A stretch of DNA of 64,000 nucleotides from Lutraria lutraria. Lineage: Eukaryota; Mollusca; Bivalvia; Venerida; Mactridae. The first letter of the stretch is position 1. Every line of letters starts with the position of its first letter. The translations under genes were made by a program, and so were the position numbers. Below, one piece after another: positions 12,683 through 24,904 of this stretch. The notes under the pieces are model-generated. The model did no database searches, was not told the origin of the DNA, and saw only the letters and a program-made list of their open reading frames with translations. The DNA lies in assembly GCA_964023205.1 (NCBI GenBank), contig OZ026845.1, positions 12,038,001 through 12,102,000 of the forward strand. The letters run 5' to 3'.

Positions 12683-13286
12683 ACGACTGATATACTTCCC
12701 CAAACCTTACCTTCATAACCTACTGAAAATATTTTTCTCACTTTTTCTCACCATCATGTACATTGTTTGTATACTGTTTATCTGTATACCATTGTATCAT
12801 TTATATGAGTATGGTTAAAATAAAGTAAAAGTTGAAGCTCAGTTGGTAGAGCTTCTGACTAAACAGGAATATATCCCATAATTGAAAGTGTATTTCTGTA
12901 TATTCTGGTAATGTGTGTATTCCAGTAAAATGTGGAACCATTAACAATCTTTTATTTTAACTATTCATACTTTTACCACAGCTTTATAATCACAGTCTAC
13001 TGGAATCTGAAGACCCCCTCAGACTACTATCCAAGAATTCTTTCTACACTCAAAAAGACTGTCATGTATTATGTTTATAGCATGTTTTATAACAATTATA
13101 TAAAGTTGTTTTCTTTCAACATATATACATTTGTATTATATAATACTTCTCATAGTACTTGTATATAGTGAGCTTGTCCAGAGGGATTCTGCAATAATCA
13201 TTATTATTTCAAAACAAAATTTGTTTTATATTTGTTGATTTCCTAACTAATCTACAGAATTGCAACTTATCTATATTTTTAAGGTC
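12683..13286. other. Non-coding, with a tRNA-like A-box fragment
   Basis: No supported gene. At 12833-12866 the sequence GAAGCTCAGTTGGTAGAGC looks like the 5' half of a tRNA-derived SINE, preceded by an AATAAAGTAAAA retroelement-like end. No B box follows, so it is a fragment. Confidence 0.4.
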
Positions 13287-13364
13287 AGATAGCTTAATTG
13301 GACAGAGCAACTCAGGCCAGTTATTGGTTATGGGGAGATTTGGGTTCGAATCCCGATCTGACTT
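13287..13364 (+). mobile_element. tRNA-like sequence, probably a SINE head
   Basis: A 7-base acceptor stem GTCAGAT pairs perfectly with ATCTGAC, and the B box GGGTTCGAATCCC is intact. The D-arm region is TAGCTTAATTGGACAGAG. The anticodon arm is irregular, with weak pairing around CCAGTTATTGG, so this is more likely a tRNA-derived SINE head or tRNA pseudogene than a functional tRNA. Confidence 0.6.
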
Positions 13365-13549
13365 TCATTGATAACTGCAAACATTTTAAAAATTGGGAAC
13401 TTAGTTTGTACAGTTTGTCTAGGACTTACAGTGAGCAGTGTAATTACTTCGAATTTGAACAGTGATAATTAAAAATTCCAACAATATGTTGATCTACATC
13501 TACTTGAGACTATAATTAAAATCCTATTTCCAAATTGACAAATGGATAA

Positions 13550-14130
13550 GTCCCCACACAATGACTGGTCCAGTGGTCCCGCAAACGGTTTATGATGTTT
13601 AATGCTGCTAAGTGTCACTAGCTGGAGATTACCAGGCAGAAGAACTACATCTTAACTTCTTACAACATTGAAAATAATATCCTCAAGTGAGTAGAAGCAT
13701 ATCCCTACCTCAGAGTCAAACTATCATTCGACCTAATCTAGAAACATCATAATTTTATATGTAACATCACTAAAAAAGCAAATAAGATTCTGAACCTCCT
13801 TAGCGTCACTTATACAACTGCAACCAAGAAGTGAAAAAGATGGCATTTACATCTCTGATCCGACATCTTGAGTGAGTACTCTAAATTCTTCGGTATGGGA
13901 CCCTTATATACTTAAAGCAACATATCACAACAGTTGAGAAAGTTCAACGTTAGGGAGCCTGCTTTGTTACCAGAAACCACTCATGATATAGACACAGTGT
14001 AACATCATTATGCTGAATGATCTCAACTGCCATGGCCACAACTACAGCAATGTCAACAAAACTAAAGACTAATTAAAGTCCTACAAAGCCTTTTTTCAGT
14101 GCCTTATCAAACTAAACATTGATTGAAATT
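13550..14130 (+). mobile_element. Degenerate CR1-like LINE, late RT domain
   Basis: Plus-strand fragments read MFNAAKC, LEITRQKNYILTSYNIENN, VEAYPYL, KLSFDL, TKKANKILNLL, KKMAFTSLIR and RHSVTSL in the order seen at the end of the reverse transcriptase of CR1-type LINEs. Several stops and frame changes interrupt it. It is a third LINE lineage, distinct from the 7-kb and 9.9-kb relics, which instead have the GRYE plus zinc-cluster end. The catalytic core is missing. Confidence 0.7.
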
Positions 14131-16140
14131 TCTGGGATAATTTGTCAGTAGATACATTTTGCTTGGTTTATTTTTTAACCTTTTTTTGGCTTTTTTAGCT
14201 AAGATAACCGATGTTCTAGACGGTGAGTACATTGTGTCAGGAGCTTTCAGTGCTTTGATTTTAGTCATTCAGATTTGTCTCCCTTGTAGAGATCATGGTC
14301 AAGCAAACGTGCTAAACTGTTTCCCGTTGATTATGTTTGGTGCATTGCAACACAGAACGGGAACCAGTTCACAAGCGTCTACGTACGTGAAGTTCTTCAC
14401 ATGTTGATGTAGTTTTCTCCTGTTTATTAATACCACGTAAGTGTTGATTCTTGTTTATAAGATGTGATGTATTTAACGATGAAATGTAAATGTTAACTTT
14501 TTTATTTGTGTTGTAACAGCTAGTTATGTGCATGTAATATGTTTTCGCGAATTCGCGATATTTGTGTCGATGGAGTTTTCTAATACCGCGGTACTAATAT
14601 CGTGGACGCACCGGTTTTCGAACACCTAAATCTTTAACTCGGCGTTTCTCTATCAACTGAAGAAATATTGACTATCAAATCAAATCAGAGACAGATAACA
14701 GAGATTGGCAACTTAAAATATCACGCATGACATCATTTCCTAAATTCTGTAGCAAGAATAAAGGCTGTCACTATTACCGCCTACCTAACTCTGTTAAAAT
14801 GCACGACAGTACAAGTCTGCAATCATACAATCATTTAATCCTCATAAGCAATTCTTCTTCTTGTCGAAAAAAACATAAAAATACTCTCAATAACAATAAA
14901 ATAATACATCAACTGATCGCATTTCTTGACACACTGACGTCCATATTGATTTTTGCTTGATGACCTTATTACCGCCTACCAACCAATCAAATGATAGGGT
15001 CACTGCGAAAATAAACATATAGGGGATAAAATTCAAGACCAAACAACGTATGCATATAAATTATGCATTTTCTGAAAGTTTAAACATTCGACCATGTGCA
15101 CTGCTGGAAATAATATGTTGTTGTATTTTCTAAGTTAATTTTTAGCTATACCCAATAGAATGTAATTGGTATGAGAACAATTGGTACCAGCTAGCTGATA
15201 TTTTTCTTAAAACATGGCATAAATAGGTAGTACAAACATGGGTGTAATAAAACTATCAGTCAGAATTGATATATTTAAAAAACTTGGCAGCTATAATTTA
15301 AATAATAAACTTTCTGAAAATGTGAAATTTTAGTCGAAGGGTCTTTGATGATGATACATTTGCATTACATTGCAGTTCATTGTCACAGCCACTTGTTCTT
15401 TAAAAGCTAACAGGTAAACCACTCAATCTGAGTCATGTTCGTTTTCCTATTTAACGCACACATTTCTGTAAAATTTGTATATAATTCGATGAATTATAGT
15501 ATAATCTATCAACATGAACAAAAATATACCTTCAACAGACGAAAGTTATCAAATATTTTGCCGATGTTTCATACTACCCTTAGTTTCAAAATTGTCCTCG
15601 TAAATGCTTTCGATTAAATCCGTACCATTCCGAAAAAGCATGTAAATTGGTCTGATTCAATAGACGCATAAACAAGCGTCTTAAGGTGGATCGCGGGTTT
15701 CCTCCAGAAAAATGGTATTTTTTTAGACGTCAACGCACGATAAAGAAATTTTGCATTAACAACTTTTAAGGTATTGGCTAACGCAGAAATGATATATTCA
15801 AATGATATTTCCTTGGAAACCGCTCAAAGGTGCCACCTAGCGGAGCGATATGTTTTTCATTGATTTTTGCGTTATTTCCTGTACTGCTCCGATAATATTG
15901 TGTATTAAGTTATGCAATTTATTTAACTACAATGCTGAATCATTTACAAATCCGAAAAAGTCAATAATATTTCATTTCGCCATCATTAAATCTTAAAAGA
16001 TGTCGAGCGAACTCTGTAGGGGTGGCAATTTATAATGCCAAAAAATGAGACATTTTTCTTTTAGTCGCGTCAGTAGTGAAAAAACGGCCCGATGAATTTT
16101 TTTTAAAAACCCAAAACAGATCCTTTGTACAATTTAGAAA
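14131..16140. other. Non-coding, no recognisable feature
   Basis: Short ORFs here show no family motif. The segment 15680-16080 (starting GGTGGATCGCGGGTTTCCTC) is less AT-rich and resembles interspersed repeat sequence, but I see no boundaries or second copy in the window. Confidence 0.4.
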
Positions 16141-16408
16141 ACTTTAAAACAATAAAAAAATATGGTCACCGACTTCGTTTTTGCACCAATGAAACGTATA
16201 TAAACTTGGAAAAAGGTTAAAAACGTCAAGGTTTTTATACAAGGTCGACGTGATGTTGCGACTTTTTAGTTGTTACTGACATATTTTGGCCTAACGTCAC
16301 GTCGATCTTGTATTTTATGGCAACGTTTTTAGCTTTTTTCCGTGTCTAAATAAGTTTCAATGTAGCGAAAACGAAGTGGGTGACCATATGTTTTTATTCT
16401 TTTAAAGT
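16141..16408. repeat. Large imperfect foldback (hairpin), 268 bp
   Basis: Arms of about 120 bp face each other across a short centre near 16275. The left arm has ACTTTAAAACAATAAAA, TATGGTCACCGACTTCGTTT and AAGGTCGACGTGATGTT. The right arm, reversed, has ACTTTAAAAGAATAAAAA, TATGGTCACCCACTTCG and AAGATCGACGTGACGTT. Roughly four of five positions pair. Such structures are usually foldback elements or pairs of inverted copies. Confidence 0.8.
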
Positions 16409-16417
16409 CTTATAAGT

Positions 16418-16840
16418 TTGTCATGCATGATGGGATTTTGAAATAAATTGTTCATCATATTAAGAGGATGTGTCATGCTTGCTCAAAGGTTAAAGTCACA
16501 GTCGACAATAAAAGCATTGTGTGTATATGTTTGTGTCCGGCTTATAACTCTGTCATGCATGATTGGATTTTGAAATAAACTGGCACAAATGTTCATCATA
16601 TCTAGATGAGGTGTCCTGCGCATCAACTGCGTCACTTGCTCAAAGGTCAAGGTCACAGTGGATGTTAAAAGTTTGTGCATATTATTATGGATATAGTGAA
16701 AGTGTATGTTCTTGTCCGGCTTGTAAGTTTGTCATGCATGATGGGATTTTGAAATAGACTGGCACAAATGTTCATCATATTAAGATGACGTGTCATGCCC
16801 CAAAACTGTGTCGCTTACTCAAAGGTCAAGGTCACAGTGG
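16418..16840. repeat. Tandem interspersed repeat, about 179-bp unit, three copies
   Basis: TCATGCATGATGGGATTTTG or close variants start at 16421, 16553 and 16732. Each is followed by CACAAATGTTCATCATAT and CTCAAAGGTCAAGGTCACAG. The first unit is shortened (132 bp against 179 bp). A diverged relative is seen near 18180-18245. I recall this family as common in bivalve genomes. Confidence 0.8.
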
Positions 16841-18180
16841 ACACATATATATTTATGTTCATTCCTTACATTGAAATAGTGAATCTACATGTAGTTTTGT
16901 GTTTACAACCCTTAGGTGATCTTTACCTCCCACTATAGACAGCATTCGCAAGCAACCTGCTCTATGTTGTATTCACATATTTGCCACCCAACACTCATTT
17001 CTGTGTCCAGTGTGAAATGGCGGGGGCATCCGTGTCCTATGTACACATTTCTAGTTTGTCTATTTGTTTATCAAAGATGTTGTAGGCAGCATGTTTAACC
17101 TACTATCAAACTTTTGGCTTTCGGTAATACCACAATATTTTAATTGGGCGCTGCAAGGGATTTGTCAATAAGATTTATTGCTGTTAGTGTGAGCAAATGT
17201 TTCGCAAATGTATACTTAATTTAAAGGTTAATACCTATAAAATACATATGTTTAAAAATAAATCATTAAATGTAGCGCTTTAATAATTATAATGTTCTCA
17301 GTCTTGAGGTTGACAACATGTGGACACGCAATGGAAATAGATTTAGTCCAGAACCCTATCATGGACCTTGAGATCTTAACATTCGTGAATAAGCATGAAA
17401 AGTGTCCTTACAGTTATTAAAAATATTCTAGTGTGTTTTGGTTAACAAAATAAAAGCATATCCATATGATTGTGTTATTTACAATATTTCAAACAAACAA
17501 AATCACATGAGCCTCCTTATTTTTATGCTTATTTTTGGAAAGCTGTGACGTAATCAAGTTTAGGCAATGTGACGTAAACAAACATCATTCATAAACTTGA
17601 GTACCGGTCAAAGAATTTTCAAGAAAGTTCTTGGCAAATTTATTTATTTATACATTGTAGTAAGGATCATGATTTTGAATTTGGGGATAGTGAATTTCTT
17701 CTTACAGTTAAGTTTCCAATGGGTAAGATGAAACTAACTTGTCATTGTACGCTGTCATTGATACAGTTTGTTTGAAATTTACTACATCTGTCCTACAAAA
17801 CTTCATGCAAGAATGGATGCTTGGTGATGTCAAAAGCGCCTTGTTTACAAGATTTGTAAATACCACAATATTAGTGATACAACGGTATTACCAGAAACGA
17901 CTACACATTGCTTCAATCAAGATCAGTGAGCATACTTCCTGTTCGGGAAGCAAGGGAATTCCCCTTCAGTGATTTCCACTGATTCAGGAAGCAAACGTCA
18001 AACACCTTCCAATCGGGTACCTCAGGAGAAATGGCCTGTGCATAAAAGTATTTAGCCAACAAAACATTGAAAGTCACTCTTTGTTGCAGATTGTTGAGTC
18101 TTTTTCTTTTAAGATGGGTAAATTTCTTTGCCATGCAAGCATCGTAGTCACACATACAACTACCCCACAGTAGGTCCATC
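16841..18180. other. Non-coding; two TGACGTAA sites
   Basis: No supported gene. Two CRE-like sites, GTGACGTAATC and GTGACGTAAAC, lie about 25 bp apart near 17546-17580. They could be regulatory but could equally be chance. No transcription start evidence is visible. Confidence 0.3.
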
Positions 18181-18639
18181 AAGATGGATTTCAGAAATAC
18201 TTGGCAGAAATGGTCACCAACATGTGATGGTGTGTCATGCATAAAACTAGTGAAAAACTGCCTCTCAAAAGAAATCAAGTTCATTTCTCTAAGCCATGCA
18301 ATAACATCAGACAATATAAATCCCAAGTTGACTGTAAGGAGTCACATAATTAGTTTCAATATCTGGTACATTATTCTATTCATGCTATATCTCTTCTTAC
18401 AGGCAATTAGAAGTACTCATTCATTAGAAGATTCTCTACAGTCAGAGTTATATGAGGCAGACAGTTCACCTAACATTATTCCTGAGAAGAACCAGTACTA
18501 GACTCCCATTCTCCGTCAGCAACTGCCTACTTTCTGACATAAAGAGAAATGGTCGACAATGGAGGCGGGTCAGTTTTAGATGAGATGATCATAATTATGG
18601 TCTCTTTCTGTCAACAACAGGTATCAATTTTATTTGATT

Positions 18640-19106
18640 AAGAATGTTAATATCGACAAAATCTCAGATGAGTTTAATAATGGGTCACTTGGGGTCAAAA
18701 ACTAGGTCACCAGGGCAAATCACTACATGTAGATTCAAGTTTTGATTGGATCTTCACCAAACTTTGTCAGAATGTTTGTCTTAATGATATGTAAGAAAGT
18801 TTGATCATGAGTCATCTGATGTCAAAAACTAGGTCATCAGGTCAAATCTTACAAAAACCTTGTTCACCCTGCAGATGTCATGGTCATGATTGGATCTTCA
18901 CTAAACCTTGTCAGAATGTTTGTTTTAATGATATGTTGGTCAAGCATAAACATGGATCATATAGGGTCAGACTCTAGGTCACCAGATCAATTCACTGGAA
19001 AACTTTGATATCAGTAGACCTCATGACACAGGTTCAAAACAATGTTTTAATGAGTAAACAATGATTGTCATGTGAGTAATATAGGTCCATCTTGGCCCTC
19101 TTGTTT
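18640..19106 (+). repeat. AGCTCAC-family repeat, 3' part (copy 1)
   Basis: Internal units of about 147 bp with AAAACTAGGTCACCAGG and GGATCTTCACCAAAC, ending in GTCATGTGAGTAATATAGG and TTGGCCCTCTTGTTT. The 5' end of the family (AGCTCACCTG) is missing. It lies in the apparent intron between the first two exon-like blocks of the 18.4-kb pseudogene. Confidence 0.75.
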
Positions 19107-19611
19107 CTTCTTTTTTAGGTTAGTTCCTTGAACCAACAAGGGCTAGCATGTTCATTCCATGAAGACAATGCTTCAATTCATCCGGTATCAAGTCATCAAC
19201 ATTGTCCCACCCAGTTTACCTCATTACAATACCAAAATTACCAGCCATATTCATTTGATAAATCATTCCACCCATTACGCCAAGTACAGGCCCCAAGAGT
19301 TCCCCCAATTCAACCTACACTAGACTTATTACCAACACCTACTGCAGGCATTTACTGATCATGTCAGTCAACAACAACCACAACTAAAGCAAATGTATTC
19401 CACAATGGTTGAGGATATTTTTATATAGAAACAAAGTAATGAAAAACCAGATTATTTAATAAATGTATTATTATGTTTGATTTTATTTGTTTCAATGGGT
19501 TTATTTCTGATTTAACCATATTTCAGTTATATACTGTAACTGTTACAAGAAGCTGACAATTTCTCCGCATATGGAGTATAATTGACCTTTTTGTCAAATG
19601 GGTATGACCTT

Positions 19612-19690
19612 CATGTACCGCATCTGGGATTCGAACCAAGAGTGTCTAGAGTATGTCCAGATCCAGAGCACATGACCACAGTCAAAGCTT
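19612..19690 (-). mobile_element. tRNA-like SINE head, minus strand
   Basis: On the minus strand the segment reads a B box GGTTCGAATCCCAG preceded by GTGGTCATGTGCTCTGGAT, a plausible mutated A-box region. Acceptor pairing is not convincing, so it is classed as a SINE fragment. Confidence 0.4.
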
Positions 19691-20963
19691 TGTTTTGTTT
19701 GAATAGAAATTAATTTTAGTGGCGTAATATTTCTGAAAAATGATGATTTGGAATTTTGTCTTGCAGATCCCTGTAATATCTGAAGAGATTTCAAGACGAG
19801 ACAAATCCTTGACGACTTTCTGGAGAAAGCAGACAGTTCTGATGCTGTTACATATATAGATATATATTGATGAGGTATAAGAGATTAATAACATGTGTGC
19901 ATGCATGTATGTGCACACTCATATTTAAAAACCAAGGAATTAAAATTTTGTACTTGTATATCAGACAACAAGTATTTGTACATTAAAATTATACAAGCCT
20001 CCATGTATGAATAAGCAATTTTATTGTCATTTTATTCATGAACTTACTCAACAGACATTGCTTTCAAGCTTCACTGTCTAGTTATGGTATTATGTTGTTG
20101 CTGCCACATTCTAATAACATGTTCTGATTTATGATAGGTTTGAGCTTCTGAACTGGAGGAATATAAGACCAGACTTTTAGAAAAGGAGAGAGAGCTCAAG
20201 TTGGTAACCAATCAGTTGCTAGAATTGCATGAAGAGTTGAAGAAAGCAAAGAAACCTCAGGTTGTGCAGGAGTCTAGTTGTAAGATTCTTTCTTTTCAAA
20301 TTTTGTACCCTCATGATGTTAGAGAGGGGGTAATTATTGGAGTCATTTTGTCGGTCAGTCTATTATTAGCAGACTAATTGTTTGAATGTGATAACAATCA
20401 TACCTAAGTACTTACCGGTAAATTTTAATAATGAATATTGGCATCGACCTTCACATATTCTTAACTTACCATAGAAAGGGAGATAACTCAAAAATAAAAA
20501 ATAAACCAAATCAAAAGTAAAATATTTGGAATAATGATACATTGATGTATGGGTATTAGAATTATTACTTACTGATGTTGATATTGTTATAAATAGATGG
20601 AGAAATTGGCTGCTGATTAATGATTTGGAATTCAGGAGTGATTATTTATTGATATTGTCTTTTAGGAATGAATAATTTTAGAATTCAGAATTCAGGAATG
20701 AAAATTAATTGCTCCGCCCCCCTGGTAAGAAGCTACTTGTGTTAACATTGTTTTTTTTGTAAATGGACTAGTATTTGATATTTTATAATCCTTTTTGTCA
20801 ACAGTCAGATCAATATTTCAGTTTTCTTCATTTTGGTTCCTAACATCACTTTAAAGTGTGTGTAATCTAGCCGTGAGAATGGAAACCATTGTCCTGCCAA
20901 ATCAGCCATTGATTTATCAGAAAAGCAACTAACTGCAAGACATTGTGCTGCAATCTCAGTTTG

Positions 20964-21344
20964 GTAATTTCTTTTTCACATTCGACAATAATATTAATTA
21001 AAGTTTATAAATAGATCAAAAAGTTGACATCAAATAAAGTAGGTTCACTGTCTAGCTAGTATAATGATTGATAATTTTAGACAGATATGCATGCAACATT
21101 CTCATGAGTCATGAGGTAAGGAACATATGCATGATTAACAAACATAGAAAAGATTTATTTTGAATCATAGCAATGCAAATATTAAATTCAAATTGAACCT
21201 TGATATTATTGTTGGTACTGAATTTAATCTTTTGAAAGAATTGATTAATTTCATTTTGTCTATGCAATTTCATTTATAACTTTTCCTATCTGTTCAAATT
21301 TAGGTTTTAAGAAATACTAATCCATTCCTGTTTCTGTCTTAATA
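20964..21344. other. Non-coding, no recognisable feature
   Basis: AT-rich sequence without repeats or reading frames that I can support. Confidence 0.4.
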
Positions 21345-21522
21345 CAGTCAAACCTGTGTTAGCGTCCTATTCCAAATAAAGATCACCCTGTGAATAAACG
21401 CCACTCTTTTGAAAACCATCACTGACCATTTAGAACAAAATGACCTCTGAATAAAGGTCACCTGTCAGTAAAGGCCACATTGTGTCTTTTCCAAGGGTGA
21501 CCTTTGTTTACAGGTTTGACTG
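21345..21522. mobile_element. Miniature TIR element, CAGTCAAACCTG ends (copy A)
   Basis: TIRs CAGTCAAACCTG and CAGGTTTGACTG bound 178 bp; a TA precedes the left end. The interior has AATAAAGGTCACCTGTCAGT-like words shared with copy B at 62317-62490. No coding capacity. The termini resemble pogo/Tigger-like ends of the Tc1/mariner group (inference). Confidence 0.8.
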
Positions 21523-22468
21523 TGTTCTTTATTTTCAAGACTTGCACATTGCACAATAAATTTAGCAAATTGAACAATTGCCAAAGAATCCCTTATTTAA
21601 CAATTTCTGCTAAAATCATATAAATATGTAGACATATCATTCATACCCATGCAAATTTTTTGAAAAATTTTAACACTAACAGACTGACTTTTCATTTATA
21701 CATAATGAAGGTCATGTACAGTCATGTATGTAAACACCTACTCTTTACTAGTCTCTTAGCATAAAAAAGAAAAAAATCATTGGTAAGTTTAACAGCATAT
21801 TAATTAAAGACTGAGGTAATGAAATTCCATTAAAAACTTGTTGTTATACACAAAAAAGTGAACAACACCTAAGTTACAGTAAATATCAACATTGATACTT
21901 CTGATTTTAACACAACAGTAATGTTGCACGAGATTGAGACATGATCATGTAATTCTAATAATCTTGAATAAAAAGAACTCTTTAACTATCATTTTTTAAA
22001 AGCACTTAACCAGTATTTTACGTTCGTATTTAGCGATTTTTTTCAATTTGCATTCACTTAATTTTCTAAGTAGGGGGAGCATTGTGTTAAATTATTGGCT
22101 AATGTTATTTTGCATGAGGTTAGCAGATTGCTTGATTAAATCGGGTGTCATCTTTTTTGAATTAGGTAAATAGTTATGTTATATGTAAGGGGTAAGAAAC
22201 CCTTTCCTGTTACTTCACTATTTTTTATTACAGAGATAATTGCCTCGTATCAAATCATATGATTTGATGTCAGTGTAGGAAAGGGGCTCGTTTGGATGTT
22301 AACTGTTAAATGTTCTCTCCTGGACTGGTACGATCAACTTGTACAGAACTCGACCAAGCGGATTTATTCTCAACCATACTCATAGAAGTTGGTCACATTG
22401 TGACCGCATGGTAAAGCATCACGCCTCAAATCATTTTCTGAAGAATTGTGTGAATTTTGTGCATTTTT
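21523..22468. other. Non-coding; one perfect 20-bp palindrome
   Basis: Nothing genic. ATCAAATCATATGATTTGAT at 22249-22268 is perfectly self-complementary. Confidence 0.4.
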
Positions 22469-22689
22469 AGCTCACCTGATGAGCTTTTAAGATCGTTGAA
22501 TGTCCAGCGTCTGTCGTACATCCACAATTAGTTTGTTTACACTCTAGCAACCACAGCTCTCAACGAATCATGATTAAACTTGCTCACAATGTATATGGCC
22601 ACAATGTCTCGGCTAAGTTCAATTATGGGCAAAATTATTGGCCTTTGTTCTCAGGTGAGCGATAAAGGGCCATCGTGGCCCTCTTGTTT
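22469..22689 (+). repeat. AGCTCAC-family repeat, short complete copy (copy 2)
   Basis: Begins AGCTCACCTGATGAGC and ends CAGGTGAGCGATAAAGGGCC then ATCGTGGCCCTCTTGTTT. At 221 bp it is the smallest copy with both ends and has almost no tandem core. Confidence 0.8.
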
Positions 22690-23635
22690 AGTTTATTATC
22701 TATCATAGCACATTAAACTAATTAATTATGAACTTGCGACAAATAATTCTTTTACAATTATTTTAAAATATACATGTAAGCAGGGATTTTTTAAGCATTC
22801 TACAGCGCTGGTCAGGATATAGTTACTTTGCCGACGTCAATTACGTTATAGTTCTTCGAAATAACAACCGTCATTTTTTTACAGTTTTTTTACTAGCCCG
22901 TATCATACGATTGAATAATGGTTTGTACATGTTAGATGAGGTGTTTACACTTCTCATGGTGAAATTCACATAAATCTGTTGTTAATCAAGGAACATAGTA
23001 CATGTATTTGGTGTTGATGGCTTTACATCTCGGGACTGAATTTCAGGATAGAAAAGTTGATTAAAGCATCTTCTTTTTGAGCATTCCATCCGTCTGTTTC
23101 TGTCTATTTCAGTGAGTAATATTGACACTCAATGCGCGCATACTTTGTTCCTACCAAGTTTACTTCATTTGAAGGGGATGTATCAAAGAAATCATGAAAT
23201 TAAATATATATGTAATACAAGAGTATTGTAAGCACACTTTGAAATAAATAAAATCCTGATGGAAAATTAATTTCGGATAACACCAGGTTTTCAGATAATC
23301 TGAGTTGTTAAAATTAATTTTACTCAGAAATTGAATGATCCATTACCTTCAATTTAAAGCCACAAAAGCCCTTTGAACAGTGAATTGTCAGCCTTTGATA
23401 ACAAATCCGTGGTACAGAATTCTAAGATGGTCCATATAAAACAGAATGACATATTAAAATATTTCAAGCTAAATTTTTTATACCAAATGGCGTGTCATCA
23501 GTGATAAGGAGATTGCCGTAAATTGTCCATGAGTTTTCTGATTACCAATTGATGGGAAGCTTTTATATACAAGTACATAATGTAATGCACATAATGAAGT
23601 AAAATGTATTGAAGTTTATTTTCGACCTGTGTGGT
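22690..23635. other. Non-coding, no recognisable feature
   Basis: AT-rich sequence with no supported exon, repeat boundary or RNA gene. Confidence 0.4.
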
Positions 23636-24904
23636 GTCACTGGTACATGTTCAGTTCGAAACTTCCAATCAATGTTTGGAAAGATTTGGCAAATGTTAAA
23701 TGTAAACAGTACATTGTATTTGTCCTCCGTCAGGGTTTGACTTTTTGAGCGTGGTGGTCCACTGGACCTGTAACTTTCCACACCTACTGGTCCTTCAACA
23801 CTTTTACTGGTCCTTCGATTTTAGTGATAATTATGAATAAAAATAACACTATGTTACAGAGGGTTCCGTGTGAACTCGTACCCCATTTTTATTGATGTAT
23901 TATATTGATTGTTTTTATTAATAAAAGCAGTTGTAATTTGTTATATTCACTCAGTAATGTCTAAAAATAGACACATAATTCTGGTCCAGAACTTGGCATA
24001 TATAAAACATCACTACTGGTAAACCTTTCATTTACAGTAGTTTCAATTTATGTTAAGAATGAGATTTCCTATTTGCAAAATGTATAGGACACTAAGGGCC
24101 GACCAGGTAGTGGGCGTCATCAGTCCTTTGCAATTTCGATTGGTCTTTAACTGACGGACTTGAGTAAGTGTCAAGCCTACCTCCGTACAAAATACTTAAT
24201 ATTGTTTTCTGATAGTTATTTCTCATGGTAGGAACAGCCAAGTGAACTAGATATCAGACATGGGTCGATTCTGTACCATTTCAAGAACAATTTTAATATC
24301 ACATTTTACATGGTATTTTGTACTTTGAAAATGATACCAATTTTAATAGATATTGTGACTTTAATTACTGGTGACTTTATATATGAGTTTTATTGCTCAG
24401 ATTCCCAGTATTATACAATAAAGAGGATATACTATATTTTAGTTATGGCATGTAGAGCTGGTGAAGATCCAATGGTCTGTATTGTAGCATTCAGTTGAAA
24501 ATAATGGAAGATTGCTGAACAAAGATCGTACCTGACTGGCACTTTGGCCTTTGGAAGGTATGATTTCCTTAATTATGCCCTAAAAACTGCATGATATTTC
24601 AGGATGCTCGTCCGTCTGTGTTTCCATCTCATAGCAGTGTTTCGTTTGGTAAACTCATAATTTATTTTTATATAACCAGGTTTTCACCAATGTGCTTTTG
24701 TATATTTACTTGTTTGCTATATTATTTTTGCATGGATGTATGCTTTCATTACCTTTTTTCTGTGTCATTGCATGCTTTGTTCCAAAGCTTAGATATGCTT
24801 ATGTATATGAAACAATTTTGCTGATTAAAGGGAGACAACTCAATTTTCCATACAATGACCACCTGCACTTATTGTGAAATAGCTATTCAAATCATCTTTT
24901 TCTT
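23636..24904 (+). repeat. Local duplication, left copy
   Basis: 24222-24904 matches 26390-27070 closely over about 680 bp; for example GCATGATATTTCAGGATGCT and TTTTGCATGGATGTATGC have near-identical partners. The left flank near 23640-23720 matches 26280-26350, so the left copy carries about 480 bp of extra sequence. That extra part includes the words CCACTGGACC and CTGGTCCTTC, also seen around 30500-30750. Confidence 0.85.
24488..24557 (+). pseudogene. Exon-like block in the duplication (copy 1), broken
   Basis: A 70-base block between a TATTGTAG acceptor and an AAG/GTATGA donor reads TKIVPDWHFGLWK after an in-frame TGA. The homologous block at 26649-26718 keeps the same borders and frame without the stop. 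Its end (FGLWK) loosely recalls the first HAT repeat of PRPF39, whose later exons lie downstream in the same splice phase. That link is weak inference. Confidence 0.3.

Larger units (their letters stand above)
18403..20963 (+). pseudogene. Broken multi-exon gene, unidentified, with a coiled-coil exon
   Basis: Four exon-like blocks follow splice-acceptor sequences. 18403-18535 reads STHSLEDSLQSELYEA and is broken by a TAG. 19119-19428 is rich in Q, P, H and S (SSLNQQGLACSFHEDN), shifts frame near 19345 and continues as LLQAFTDHVSQQQPQLKQ. 20138-20279 begins with an in-frame TGA and encodes a charged heptad-like segment (ELEEYKTRLLEKERELKL), ending at a good GTAAGA donor. 20871-20963, read in the phase left by the previous exon, gives METIVLPNQPLIYQ with one TAA. 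The coiled coil is inferred from the E/K/L pattern. Four lesions suggest an unprocessed pseudogene. I do not recognise the family; it could also be several unrelated fragments. Confidence 0.4.

Noticed and set aside
17546..17580. Paired TGACGTAA sites as a CREB-responsive promoter
   Set aside because: Two 8-base matches are not enough, and no first exon or start site could be tied to them.
17913..18326. 137-codon minus-strand ORF
   Set aside because: Part of it (PSHVGDHFCQVFLKS) is the translation of the interspersed repeat also present at 16.4-16.8 kb. The rest has no family motif and overlaps no splice signals.
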